A stretch of DNA of 64,000 nt from Rhizobium sp. CF080 (lineage in GTDB: Bacteria > Pseudomonadota > Alphaproteobacteria > Rhizobiales > Rhizobiaceae): NCBI RefSeq assembly GCF_000282095.2, contig NZ_AKKC02000015.1, positions 581,070 through 645,069 of the forward strand. Direction: 5' to 3'. Numbering within the stretch: position 1 is the stretch's first letter; each line of letters opens with the position of its first letter. The notes below the pieces were generated by a model. The model did no database searches and had not been told where the DNA came from. It saw only the letters and a list, made by a program, of their open reading frames with translations. This document shows, in pieces, positions 1 through 7,578 of this stretch. Position numbers and translations under genes: made by a program.

Positions 1-431
1 ATATGTTCGGCCCGGAGCGCGAGCGGCCCTGTCCGATGTGCACGTCGCTGCTCTCCTCCTGGGACGGCGAGGTTCCCGACATCCAGCAGCGCGTCGCGTT
101 CGCGGTCGTGGCACGCTCACCGCTGCAGCGCCTCACCGATTTCGGACGCGAGCGGGGCTGGCACCATCTGCCGCTCTATTCCGACACGAGTGGCGAGTTC
201 AGCCGGGATTACCACGCGCTCGGCAAGGATGGCAGCGATGACGCCGCCTTCAACGTCTTCACCCGCCGGGATGGAACGATGCGGCATTTCTGGAGCGGCG
301 AGATGGGCGGCGCCACCGCCGACCCCGGCCAGGATCCGCGCGGCGCGCCCGATCTGATGCCGATCTGGACGATCCTCGATTCGACCCCGGAAGGCCGGGC
401 ACCGCATTGGTATCCCAAGCTGTCCTACTAG
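1..431 (+). CDS. DUF899 family thioredoxin-like protein, C-terminal part
   Basis: The reading frame is open to the left edge of the window, so the true start lies upstream and the ATG at position 3 is probably internal. About 142 residues are visible and end at a TAG at 429-431. The segment MFGPERERPCPMCTS followed by a short WDG segment is characteristic of DUF899 proteins, which have a thioredoxin-like fold and a conserved CPMC-type motif. Conserved YSD, FNVF and W-P-x-W-T-LD segments follow. The biochemical role of the family is not established. An EcfG-like promoter for the next gene begins 29 bp after its stop. Confidence 0.8.
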   Translation, partial: MFGPERERPCPMCTSLLSSWDGEVPDIQQRVAFAVVARSPLQRLTDFGRERGWHHLPLYSDTSGEFSRDYHALGKDGSDDAAFNVFTRRDGTMRHFWSGEMGGATADPGQDPRGAPDLMPIWTILDSTPEGRAPHWYPKLSY

Positions 432-459
432 GACTTAAGTCCTGCGCGCCCATTGCGGT

Positions 460-485
460 GGAACGAAAAATGATGTCGCCACGTT
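460..485 (+). promoter_or_regulatory. EcfG/RpoE2-type promoter
   Basis: GGAAC at 460-464 is separated by 17 bases from CGTT at 482-485. This matches the general-stress ECF sigma consensus of alphaproteobacteria (GGAAC, 16-17 bases, CGTT). The predicted transcription start falls about 25 bases before the ATG at 517. Found by eye; not tested. Confidence 0.6.
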
Positions 486-516
486 CTCCGGCCACTTCAA
501 CCGAAAGGAAGTGACC

Positions 517-906
517 ATGAAAAAGCTCATCATTCTCTCCGCGGCAGTCGGCCTCCTCGCGACCGGCGCAATCGCCCAGCAGAGCACGGTCAACGGCGCC
601 GTGGGCGGTGCTGTTACTGGTGCAATCGTTGGTGGTCCGGTCGGCGCTGCCGTGGGTGGCGTGGTCGGTGCAGTCGCCGGTACGGCGATCGATCCGCCGC
701 CGGAACGTGTCGTCACCTATGTGCGCCAGCAGCCGGTCCAGCAGTCCGTCGTGGTGCGGGAGCGCGTCGTGGTCGGCCAGCCGATCTCGCAGCAGGTGGT
801 CCTCACCCCTATTCCGGAATCGCCGACCTATGCCTATGCGATCGTCAACCAGCAGCGCGTCATCGTCGATCCACGCACCCATACTGTGGTGCAGGTCGTC
901 GAATGA
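517..906 (+). CDS. Exported glycine-zipper protein with C-terminal DUF1236-like domain
   Basis: This is a small secreted or envelope protein of about 129 residues. A signal peptide (MKKLIILSAAVGLLATG, cleavage near AIA-QQ) is followed by a Gly/Ala/Val repeat typical of glycine zippers at roughly residues 25-58. The C-terminal domain contains PTYAYAIVNQQRVIVDP and resembles DUF1236. ATG 517 is preferred over GTG 511 because AAAGGAAG at 504-511 gives good ribosome-binding spacing. It lies behind an EcfG-like promoter and is followed by a hairpin terminator, so it is probably a monocistronic stress gene. Its molecular function is unknown. Confidence 0.8.
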   Translation: MKKLIILSAAVGLLATGAIAQQSTVNGAVGGAVTGAIVGGPVGAAVGGVVGAVAGTAIDPPPERVVTYVRQQPVQQSVVVRERVVVGQPISQQVVLTPIPESPTYAYAIVNQQRVIVDPRTHTVVQVVE

Positions 907-928
907 TCCCTCCACATCGCTGATCGAA

Positions 929-963
929 AGCCGTCGTACCGAGAGGTGCGGCGGCTTGTTTTT
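929..963 (+). terminator. Rho-independent terminator
   Basis: An AGCCGTCG/CGGCGGCT stem (one G-U pair) with a short inner ACC/GGT pairing is followed by TTGTTTTTG. It lies just downstream of the glycine-zipper gene. Confidence 0.7.
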
Positions 964-1001
964 GAGGATCGGCCGCCCGATAGGATTTTTTTAGATCTCG
1001 T

Positions 1002-1026
1002 GGAACCAAAGGCTGACTGCGTCGTT
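1002..1026 (+). promoter_or_regulatory. EcfG/RpoE2-type promoter
   Basis: GGAAC at 1002-1006, 16 bases, then CGTT at 1023-1026 is an exact match to the general-stress ECF promoter consensus. It lies 34 bases upstream of the DUF982 start codon. Confidence 0.7.
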
Positions 1027-1059
1027 TTCTAAGGTTGGTATCCAGGGAGGACACTAAAG

Positions 1060-1302
1060 ATGCCGCAAGCAAGTTGGCAAAAACCGGTGCGCGTCGCCTT
1101 CGGGCAGCTCGGTACTGAGGTCATCAACGGACCGTTCGAGGCGCTTGCCTTGTTGACGGACCGGTGGCCGGACATGCGCGGGCCGCACTTTGTCAAGGCG
1201 CGTAGCGTCTGCCGGGCAGCGCTCGACGGACGCAGGTCGCCGGAAGAAGCGCGTCAGCAATTCGAAGAAGCGGTCAGCGAAGCGCAATTGCATCTGAACT
1301 GA
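1060..1302 (+). CDS. DUF982 family small protein
   Basis: An 80-residue cytoplasmic protein of the rhizobial DUF982 family. The family pattern is visible: V.G...I.GP.EAL..L..RWP...G..F..AR..C..AL.G...PE.AR..F..A. GGGAGG at 1045-1050 gives a good ribosome-binding site. The upstream EcfG-type promoter suggests induction in stress or stationary phase. Family members are numerous in Rhizobiaceae genomes but their function is unknown. Confidence 0.8.
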   Translation: MPQASWQKPVRVAFGQLGTEVINGPFEALALLTDRWPDMRGPHFVKARSVCRAALDGRRSPEEARQQFEEAVSEAQLHLN

Positions 1303-1309
1303 ACGAATG

Positions 1310-1327
1310 GGCCGGTCATCGCCGGCC
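1310..1327. terminator. Short hairpin between convergent genes
   Basis: A GGCCGG/CCGGCC stem with a 6-base loop sits between the convergent DUF982 and ChrR-like genes. There is no strong T tract, so termination is only inferred. Confidence 0.4.
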
Positions 1328-1335
1328 GCCATGGT

Positions 1336-1977
1336 TCAGAGACCGATGATATCGCCCAAAAGCCGGAGGGTGGAGCCGGAAAGGGCGATCGGCGCGAACA
1401 GCACGCAGAAACACAGACACGGCTCGCGCTTGCCAGCGATGGGCCGATGGTCCAGCATTTCGTCTGCGACCGAGACATCACCCTCGCCGAAATTGCCACG
1501 ATGGTCGTGAAATTCGCCCCCGAGCACCAATGTCAGTTCAAGCCCATGATGGCTGTGCTGGGGGAGCGCCCTTCCTGGCCGCACCCATAAAAGGCTCGTC
1601 TCGACGTCCTCCGACTTTTCGATGACGTGATGACGCAACCCCGGCAGTTTCATCTTCCATCCTATGTCGGCAAGGTCCGTACCCACATAAGCCCGGAGCG
1701 ACGCGGGGAACCTCGATTTTTCGAAGATCCTGGCCCGGGGCTCCGGCGGCGGCGCGGAGGCGAAGATTTCGGCCAACAGTCGCTCGCGGTCAGACAATGG
1801 CACAGGTGGGATCGCCTGTAGGGCATCACCGGCATACCGCTCTAGGACGCCGACCAGTTTCTCGGCCGAGGGCTGCATTTCCAGATGCGAACCGACGAGA
1901 ACGTGAGCCGGCTCAGGAAGAGAGCCGGACACGTAATGCGCGATCAGAAGATCCAGCCGTTCGAGGTTCTGCAGCAT
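1336..1977 (-). CDS. ChrR-like cupin anti-sigma factor lacking the zinc cysteines
   Basis: About 213 residues with the two-domain layout of ChrR anti-sigma factors. The N-terminal helical domain is at about 1-90 and the C-terminal cupin at about 100-205. The cupin keeps a metal-type motif (HSHHGLE, later LDHRP). The N-terminal zinc motif is altered: where ChrR has H-L-x-L-C-x-x-C, this protein reads HLEMQPSA, so both cysteine ligands are gone. ATG 1977 is chosen; a TTG at 1983 is possible, and an in-frame stop lies just upstream of that. No ECF sigma gene is adjacent in the window, unlike typical rpoE-chrR pairs. It may have lost sigma control, or may now be only a cupin sensor. Confidence 0.7.
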   Translation of the reverse strand: MLQNLERLDLLIAHYVSGSLPEPAHVLVGSHLEMQPSAEKLVGVLERYAGDALQAIPPVPLSDRERLLAEIFASAPPPEPRARIFEKSRFPASLRAYVGTDLADIGWKMKLPGLRHHVIEKSEDVETSLLWVRPGRALPQHSHHGLELTLVLGGEFHDHRGNFGEGDVSVADEMLDHRPIAGKREPCLCFCVLFAPIALSGSTLRLLGDIIGL

Positions 1978-2320
1978 GTCCAAATGCCAGTTTCACGCAA
2001 GAAATCCGGTCAACGCGCGGTCAATTCATCGCACAGCACGGATCCGTATCTGCTTCAATTGTACGTCTATACGTCTGGAGAGAAATTTGGATTACTACTT
2101 CCAATATAATGGGGCCGTTTTTTTTAACGGCTTGTCGATACATTAGAGGACCTCGCTCCGAGCCCTCTTTCAGCCCACCATCGCAATCGGAAATCCGGCC
2201 ATCAAAAGATGGATTTTACCGGGGTCAACACTTTCCCGAAACAGAATTTCTTGCCCTCCGGTCCTTGTCCGTCGAAAAGACCCTGTTTACATGTGCGATG
2301 AACAAGAAGGCACCACCCCG
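1978..2320. other. Intergenic region, AT-richer than its surroundings
   Basis: No convincing gene is visible. The region has a partial tandem repeat (ACGTCTAT then ACGTCT) near 2064-2078, and a GCCGTT/AACGGC hairpin with an all-T loop at 2114-2131. It must hold the promoters of the divergent ChrR-like gene and cysK, but no clear sigma-70 or ECF motif was recognised. Confidence 0.5.
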
Positions 2321-3358
2321 ATGACCTCCCATCCCTCCGTCCTCGACGTGATCGGCAACACGCCCCTCATCCGGCTGAACGGCGCTTCCGAAGCGACCGG
2401 CTGCGAAATTCTGGGCAAGGCGGAGTTCCTGAACCCCGGCCAGTCGGTCAAGGACCGCGCCGCGCTCTACATCATCCGGGACGCCGAGAAGAAGGGCCTC
2501 CTGCGCCCCGGCGGCGTGATCGTCGAGGGCACGGCTGGCAATACCGGCATCGGGCTCACCCTGGTCGCCAAGGCGCTCGGCTACCGCACCGTCATCGTCA
2601 TCCCGGAAACCCAGAGCCAGGAAAAGAAGGATGCGCTGAAGCTGCTCGGCGCGGAACTGGTTGAGGTTCCCGCGGTCCCTTACAAGAACCCGAACAACTA
2701 CGTTAAAATCTCGGGCCGCCTTGCCGAGGAACTCGCAAAGACCGAGCCTGCGGGCGCCATCTGGGCGAACCAGTTCGACAACATCGCCAACCGCAAAGCG
2801 CATATCCAGACCACGGCGCCCGAGATCTTCGAGCAGACCGGCGGCAAGGTCGACGGCTTCATCTGCGCGGTCGGCTCGGGCGGCACGCTTGCGGGCGTCG
2901 CTATGGGGCTGAAGGCCAAAAATCCGGATATCAAGATCGGCATCGCCGACCCGGAAGGCGCTGCCCTCTATGAATTCTACGCCCATGGCGAGTTCAAGTC
3001 GGAAGGCAATTCGATCACCGAGGGCATCGGCCAGGGCCGCATCACCGCCAATCTCGAAGGTTTTACGCCGGACTTCGCCTACCGCATCCCGGATGCGGAA
3101 GCGCTGCCCTACATCTTCGATCTCGTCGAGCACGAGGGCCTCTGCCTCGGCGGCTCGACCGGTATCAATATCGCCGGCGCCGTCCGGCTCGCCAGGGATC
3201 TCGGTCCCGGCCACACGATCGTGACGGTGCTCTGCGACTACGGCAACCGCTACCAGTCCAAGCTTTTCAACCCGGACTTCCTGAAGTCGAAGGGCTTGCC
3301 GGTGCCGGCCTGGCTGACGCACAAGCGGCAAATCGACATTCCATTCCAGACGGTCTGA
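2321..3358 (+). CDS. cysK: Cysteine synthase A (O-acetylserine sulfhydrylase)
   Basis: A fold-type II PLP enzyme of 345 residues that makes cysteine from O-acetylserine and sulfide. The PLP lysine lies in NPGQSVKDRAA (K44), the substrate loop is EGTAGNTGIG (about 69-78) and the phosphate-binding loop is the GSGGT segment. ATG 2321 is chosen because AGAAGG at 2305-2310 precedes it and the family starts near SVLDVIGNTP; ATG 2291 would add ten unrelated residues. It is followed after 25 bp by the AlaX gene and then sseA, a sulfur/cysteine-centred run in the same direction. The C-terminal extension (about 300-345) is longer than in E. coli CysK. Confidence 0.92.
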   Translation: MTSHPSVLDVIGNTPLIRLNGASEATGCEILGKAEFLNPGQSVKDRAALYIIRDAEKKGLLRPGGVIVEGTAGNTGIGLTLVAKALGYRTVIVIPETQSQEKKDALKLLGAELVEVPAVPYKNPNNYVKISGRLAEELAKTEPAGAIWANQFDNIANRKAHIQTTAPEIFEQTGGKVDGFICAVGSGGTLAGVAMGLKAKNPDIKIGIADPEGAALYEFYAHGEFKSEGNSITEGIGQGRITANLEGFTPDFAYRIPDAEALPYIFDLVEHEGLCLGGSTGINIAGAVRLARDLGPGHTIVTVLCDYGNRYQSKLFNPDFLKSKGLPVPAWLTHKRQIDIPFQTV

Positions 3359-3383
3359 TACAGTTTAAAGAACAGAGTGATTT

Positions 3384-4121
3384 ATGCCCGTTGAAGCCCT
3401 CTACCGCGACGACTTCTATCTATCGACAGCAGAAGCGGTGGTGACGGCCATCCACGAGGACGGCGGCATCGAACTGGATCGCACCTGTTTCTATGCGGCA
3501 TCCGGCGGCCAGCCGGGCGATACCGGTTTTCTCGAGCGAGCCGACGGCACCAGGATCCAGCTCGGCCAGACGAGGCACGGCGGCGGCAAGGATATCGTCA
3601 TCCACGTGCCGCTCGAAGGCGAGGCGCAGCCGCTGGTCGGCGAAAACCTGGTGATGCATATCGACTGGCAGCGCCGCTACAGGCTGATGCGCATGCACAC
3701 CGCCTGCCATCTTCTCTCCGTCGTCTGCCAGTATCCGATCACCGGCGCCGCTGTCGGCGAAGACGAATCGCGCGTCGATTTCGACATGGCCGACACGATC
3801 GACAGGCAAGAAGTCACCGCGAAACTCATGGAGCTCGTCGGCCAGAACCACCCCGTCTACGTGCAGTGGATCACCGACGAGGAGCTTGCCGCCAATCCGG
3901 GCATCGTCAAGTCGAAGAATGTCCGCCCGCCGATGGGGCTCGGCCGCGTCAGCCTCGTCTGCATAGGCGAAAATTCCAGCGTTGACAGCCAGCCCTGCGG
4001 TGGAACACATGTCTCCGAAACGCAGGAGGTCGGGGCGATTCATATCGCCAAGATCGAGAAGAAGGGCAAGGAAAACCGCCGTTTCCGCATCCGGTTCGGC
4101 GAGCCCGGCGCAGAGGCCTGA
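3384..4121 (+). CDS. AlaX-type alanyl-tRNA editing protein
   Basis: A trans-editing hydrolase of 245 residues that clears Ser- or Gly-mischarged tRNA-Ala. It matches the second additional domain of AlaRS. The zinc ligands are visible as HTACH (H105, H109) and QPCGGTH (C205, H209). The N-terminal part carries the FYAASGGQPGDTG segment of longer (AlaX-M type) forms. It starts 25 bp after cysK and ends 24 bp before sseA, so co-transcription is likely. The link to cysteine/serine metabolism may be functional, since O-acetylserine and serine pools affect mischarging; that is inference. Confidence 0.88.
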   Translation: MPVEALYRDDFYLSTAEAVVTAIHEDGGIELDRTCFYAASGGQPGDTGFLERADGTRIQLGQTRHGGGKDIVIHVPLEGEAQPLVGENLVMHIDWQRRYRLMRMHTACHLLSVVCQYPITGAAVGEDESRVDFDMADTIDRQEVTAKLMELVGQNHPVYVQWITDEELAANPGIVKSKNVRPPMGLGRVSLVCIGENSSVDSQPCGGTHVSETQEVGAIHIAKIEKKGKENRRFRIRFGEPGAEA

Positions 4122-4145
4122 TATCGGGTCCAAAGGAGATTTGAC

Positions 4146-5012
4146 ATGAGTGAAACCAGCCGTTTCGTCGTTTCGTCCGAGTGGCTTCACAATGAGCTCG
4201 GCAGTCCCGACCTCAAGATCCTCGACGCGTCCTTCTACCTGCCGGCACAGAACCGCAATGCGGACGCCGAATACGCGGCCGGCCACATTCCCGGCGCCAT
4301 CCGTTTCGACCATGACAAGGTCGCCGACCACTCGACCGGCCTGCCGCATATGGTGCCGGCGCCCGACGTGTTTGCCGAGGCCGTCGGCCGGATGGGCATC
4401 TGCGAGAACGACCGGATCGTCATCTATGACGGCCCCGGCATCTTCTCCTCGCCGCGCGGCTGGTGGCTGTTCCGGATCATGGGTGCAAGCCAGGTCTTCG
4501 TACTCGACGGCGGCATCGACGGCTGGAAGGCCGAAGGCCGGCCGCTCGACACGACCGTGCCCTCGCCCGAACCCGTCACCTTTACCCCGAATTTCCGGGT
4601 CGACAAGGTGATCGATTTCCAGACCATGCTGTCGATCGTCAGCGACGGCACGCGCCAGATCGCCGATGCGCGGCCGGCCGGCCGTTTCGCCGGTACGGAT
4701 CCCGAGCCTCGCGCCGGCATGCGCTCCGGCCACATACCGGGCGCGGCCAGCCTTCCGTCCGGCACGTTCTCGGTCAACGGCAAGCTGCGTCCGCTGGCCG
4801 AGCTGCAAAAGGCGATCGAGGATGCCGGCATCGACTTCGGCAAGCCGGTGGTGACGAGCTGCGGCTCGGGCATCACTGCCGCGATCATCACGCTGGCGCT
4901 CGAATCCCTCGGCCATGAGGACAATGCGCTTTACGACGGCTCCTGGACCGAATGGGGCAGCCGCCAGGACACGCCTATCGTTACCGGCCCGCCCTCGCCG
5001 AAAGCGGCGTGA
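4146..5012 (+). CDS. sseA: 3-mercaptopyruvate sulfurtransferase
   Basis: A tandem rhodanese-domain enzyme of 288 residues that moves sulfur from 3-mercaptopyruvate or thiosulfate to acceptors. The second domain carries the catalytic loop with C239 in CGSGIT, the form typical of mercaptopyruvate sulfurtransferases. The first domain is the inactive structural copy (YDGPGIF at the equivalent place). AAGGAG lies just before the start. The GNAT gene follows after 5 bp. Confidence 0.9.
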   Translation: MSETSRFVVSSEWLHNELGSPDLKILDASFYLPAQNRNADAEYAAGHIPGAIRFDHDKVADHSTGLPHMVPAPDVFAEAVGRMGICENDRIVIYDGPGIFSSPRGWWLFRIMGASQVFVLDGGIDGWKAEGRPLDTTVPSPEPVTFTPNFRVDKVIDFQTMLSIVSDGTRQIADARPAGRFAGTDPEPRAGMRSGHIPGAASLPSGTFSVNGKLRPLAELQKAIEDAGIDFGKPVVTSCGSGITAAIITLALESLGHEDNALYDGSWTEWGSRQDTPIVTGPPSPKAA

Positions 5013-5017
5013 GCGCC

Positions 5018-5575
5018 ATGGCGAAGAAGCCCGCTCCGCTCAATGCCCATGTCACCAGCCTGGAAATGACCGCACCGCCGAAAACGAGCCTGGCAGTGCC
5101 GGTGAATATCCAGACGGCGATCATCCGCGCACCCGAAATCCCGCTTCACTATTACCGCTATCTCTACCGGCAGGTGGGAAAACGCTGGCACTGGTACAAG
5201 CGGCTGCGCATGAGTGACGAGGAACTTGCGGCGGCCATCCACAATCCACGTACCTCCGTAACGGTGCTTTACGTCAACGGCGCACCGGCTGGCTTTTTCG
5301 AACTGTTCAAGGAAAGCGACGACGTCATCGAGCTCTCCTATTTCGGGCTGTTCGAGCGGGCGATCGGGCTTGGTATCGGCAAGTGGTTCCTGCTCCAGGC
5401 GCTTTACTCCGCTTGGCAGGACAATCCGCAGAAGGTGACCGTCACCACCAATACGCTCGACCATCCGCGCGCCCTGCAGCTCTATCAGATGATGGGCTTC
5501 TCGCCGGTTTCGACCTATGAGGCGCTGGTTGCGCCGATGACGGATGCCGAGCTCCTGAAGGCGCTCGACGGCTGA
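5018..5575 (+). CDS. GNAT family N-acetyltransferase
   Basis: A 185-residue acetyl-CoA-dependent acetyltransferase. ATG 5018 (MAKKPAPLNAHV) is chosen because it follows the sseA stop by 5 bp; a longer frame from 4952 would overlap sseA. The GNAT core is visible in the YVNGAPAGFFELF strand, the LFERAIGLGIGKWFL acetyl-CoA loop (modified R/Q-x-x-G-x-G) and the HPRALQLYQMMGF helix-strand. The substrate is unknown. It is translationally coupled to the next gene, whose ATG overlaps the TGA. Confidence 0.82.
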   Translation: MAKKPAPLNAHVTSLEMTAPPKTSLAVPVNIQTAIIRAPEIPLHYYRYLYRQVGKRWHWYKRLRMSDEELAAAIHNPRTSVTVLYVNGAPAGFFELFKESDDVIELSYFGLFERAIGLGIGKWFLLQALYSAWQDNPQKVTVTTNTLDHPRALQLYQMMGFSPVSTYEALVAPMTDAELLKALDG

Positions 5576-6039
5576 TGTCGAAATTTTCACCCAAGGCGAT
5601 CCTGATCGCTTTGGTGGTGATGATGCTCGTCGTCGTCCTGCTATTTGTCTCCTGGTGGGTTATCAGGATCGCGCTCTACACTCCGCAAACCGTCAGCATC
5701 GATCGGATCGACGTGCTGTGCTCAAAGCGGCCTCCTCGGCGGGGGCACGCGTTCCAACCAACGCGCAAGTGGAGCTCGGATTGCGGCGCGTTGCGGCGGC
5801 AGTTCGGGTCGCATGTATCCGAACACACGTTCATTTCCTTCACCTACGTCTCTCCCGCCGACAACAAGAGCTATCGCGGAACGCTCCAGCGGAGCCGGAA
5901 CGACCGAAACCAGTCCGCGGGGACAGGCGATCGGATCGAGATCGAAGCCTCACGGCTGATGCCCGAAACCTTCACCGACTGGTCGAGCCCCAGCATCGCC
6001 CCCGAAAACGTCATACGCCCGCCGACAGCGGGCAAATGA
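5575..6039 (+). CDS. Hypothetical single-pass membrane protein
   Basis: A 154-residue protein with one strongly hydrophobic N-terminal segment (about residues 9-33) and a basic, soluble remainder containing two cysteines. The start overlaps the stop of the acetyltransferase (TGATG), suggesting translational coupling. No known family was recognised. The C-terminal two thirds have a less biased composition than neighbouring genes, so annotation confidence is moderate. Confidence 0.5.
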   Translation: MSKFSPKAILIALVVMMLVVVLLFVSWWVIRIALYTPQTVSIDRIDVLCSKRPPRRGHAFQPTRKWSSDCGALRRQFGSHVSEHTFISFTYVSPADNKSYRGTLQRSRNDRNQSAGTGDRIEIEASRLMPETFTDWSSPSIAPENVIRPPTAGK

Positions 6040-6149
6040 TACAGGTCCGCCAGCGCGGCACATTTCATATTCTTGAGGCCCCGCAAGTATCGGGTGGCGG
6101 GGAGTAGCCGGTGGAGTCATCTCTTGTGCAACACGAACAGGAGAACGCC

Positions 6150-6653
6150 ATGACCATCGCCTTCATCGCCATGCCCGCCGCCGATGCCGAGCACCTCTGG
6201 AACGGCGGCACCGACGCCTACGGCCGCCAGCCCGAAACGATGACCTCCGACGGCCCCGGTTATCCCTGCCGCCATTGCCTCAAGAACATCGATGCCGGCG
6301 AGGAACTGCTGGTTCTCGCCTACCGGCCCTTCCCCGAACTGCAACCCTATGCGGAAACCGGCCCGATCTTCCTGCACAAGCAGCCCTGCCGACGTTATGC
6401 GGCGGAAGAGGTTCTGCCGCCCATGCTGTCGAGCACCGACTATATCGTCCGCGGCTACGGCCAAGACGACCGGATCGTCTATGGCAGCGGCGCGGTGACG
6501 CCGACGGAGAGGATCGCCTCGCGCGCCGAGGAACTGCTGGCCCGCGCCGACATCGCCTATGTGCATGTCCGCTCGGCCCGCAACAATTGCTACCAGTGCC
6601 GGATCGACAAGGTCGAGGTGCCAGCGTTCGCAGGCGCGGCTCTGGCGATCTGA
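6150..6653 (+). CDS. DUF1203 family protein
   Basis: A 167-residue cytoplasmic protein with the DUF1203 pattern: PCRHCL near the N terminus, then E.LL.LAYRPF, GPIFLH...CRRY, Y.VRGYG, RI.YG and a C-terminal YVHVRSARNNCYQCRI. AGGAG at about 6139-6143 supports ATG 6150 rather than 6111. The function of the family is unknown; the conserved cysteines could bind metal. It converges on the PadR gene across a strong hairpin. Confidence 0.8.
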   Translation: MTIAFIAMPAADAEHLWNGGTDAYGRQPETMTSDGPGYPCRHCLKNIDAGEELLVLAYRPFPELQPYAETGPIFLHKQPCRRYAAEEVLPPMLSSTDYIVRGYGQDDRIVYGSGAVTPTERIASRAEELLARADIAYVHVRSARNNCYQCRIDKVEVPAFAGAALAI

Positions 6654-6660
6654 AAGCGAA

Positions 6661-6689
6661 GGCGCGCCGTTCTACCGAAGCGGCGCGCC
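6661..6689. terminator. Bidirectional hairpin between convergent genes
   Basis: A perfect 9-bp stem (GGCGCGCCG/CGGCGCGCC) with an 11-base loop lies between the stops of the DUF1203 and PadR genes. No long T run follows on either strand. Confidence 0.5.
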
Positions 6690-6719
6690 ATCATCTTCGT
6701 TCTCAAGCCTGCTTAAGCT

Positions 6720-7406
6720 TCAGTTCTGGGTATTGTCGCCCTGCTCGTCGTCGCGTTCGAGGTTTTCGGCGAAATCGAGCAGCAGCCTGACGATCTCGCC
6801 GCCCTTCTTTTCGTCACCCTCGAGCTTGCGGGCGATCACCTCCCGAAGGTTGAGCATGGCCGCATCGACGCTGCGCGGCAGTGACGGGCCGGTGTCGCGG
6901 CCGCGCTCGTGGCGGTCCTGCCGCTGCTTGATGCGCTCGGCGAGTTGCGACAGCCGGTCGAGGATCATCGCGGCAAAGCTGCGGTTTTCGTCGAGATACT
7001 TGCGGCCTTCGTCGGTGATTGCATAACGCTTCTTGTTGCCGTCCGCCTCGGCGACGACGTAGCCGGCCTCTTCGAGATAGGTCAGCGTCGGGTAGATGAC
7101 GCCGGGGCTCGGCGCGTAGAAGCCGTAGGTGAGATCCTCGATATGCTTGATGATCTCGTATCCATGGCGCGGCTCCTTCTCGATCAGCGCCAATACGACG
7201 AGGCGCAGGTCGCCCTGCATCAGGAACCGGCCGATACGGCCATCGCCCTCATCGCCGAAACCGCGGCCGCCGCCGGGACCGCCCCGGCCGCCGCGTCCAA
7301 ATCCTCCGCCAAGCGGGCCGCCGCGCGCAGCGAACACTTCCTCGAAACCCTTGCGGCCGCCGCGTTCGCCGCAACCATTGCGTCCATCGAACCTGTGTTT
7401 AAACAT
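6720..7406 (-). CDS. PadR family transcriptional regulator
   Basis: A 228-residue DNA-binding regulator. A Gly/Arg-rich N-terminal tail (about residues 10-55) precedes the PadR winged helix, seen as RLVVLALIEKEPRHGYEI, SPGVIYPTLTYLEEAGYV and KKRYAITDEGRKYL. A C-terminal helical (Vir_act_alpha_C-like) dimer segment follows. ATG 7406 is chosen: a GGAGAT ribosome site precedes it, and the frame from 7472 would run through the operators. Two palindromic sites lie just upstream, consistent with autoregulation. The target genes and inducer are not evident. Confidence 0.85.
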   Translation of the reverse strand: MFKHRFDGRNGCGERGGRKGFEEVFAARGGPLGGGFGRGGRGGPGGGRGFGDEGDGRIGRFLMQGDLRLVVLALIEKEPRHGYEIIKHIEDLTYGFYAPSPGVIYPTLTYLEEAGYVVAEADGNKKRYAITDEGRKYLDENRSFAAMILDRLSQLAERIKQRQDRHERGRDTGPSLPRSVDAAMLNLREVIARKLEGDEKKGGEIVRLLLDFAENLERDDEQGDNTQN

Positions 7407-7425
7407 TTTTATCTCCTTAGACTGT

Positions 7426-7486
7426 CTTTCGATATATCTAAAGATAGCGACTCCCAGGCTTTCGTCAATCACTTAGATATATCTAA
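7426..7486 (-). promoter_or_regulatory. Paired palindromic operators for PadR
   Basis: There are two sites sharing the core GATATATC. A perfect 14-bp palindrome TTAGATATATCTAA lies at 7473-7486, and an imperfect 18-bp palindrome CTTTCGATATATCTAAAG at 7426-7443. Their centres are 45 bp apart, both upstream of the padR start. Confidence 0.6.
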
Positions 7487-7513
7487 ATCATATCTGATTG
7501 ATTTTGAACACAG

Positions 7514-7542
7514 AAAAACGCCGGACGTATAACGCCCGGCGT
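7514..7542 (-). terminator. Rho-independent terminator of ald
   Basis: On the minus strand an ACGCCGG/CCGGCGT stem with an 11-base loop is followed by a run of T, 37 bp after the ald stop. Confidence 0.75.
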
Positions 7543-7578
7543 CTCTCCAGCCCCTAACTGATGGCTAAGCCGCCCCGG

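Noticed and set aside
2114..2131. GCCGTT/AACGGC hairpin with a T loop
   Set aside because: The T run is in the loop rather than after the stem, so it is not a standard terminator.
3420..4916. 498-residue frame on the minus strand
   Set aside because: It overlaps AlaX and sseA entirely, which carry their catalytic motifs on the other strand.
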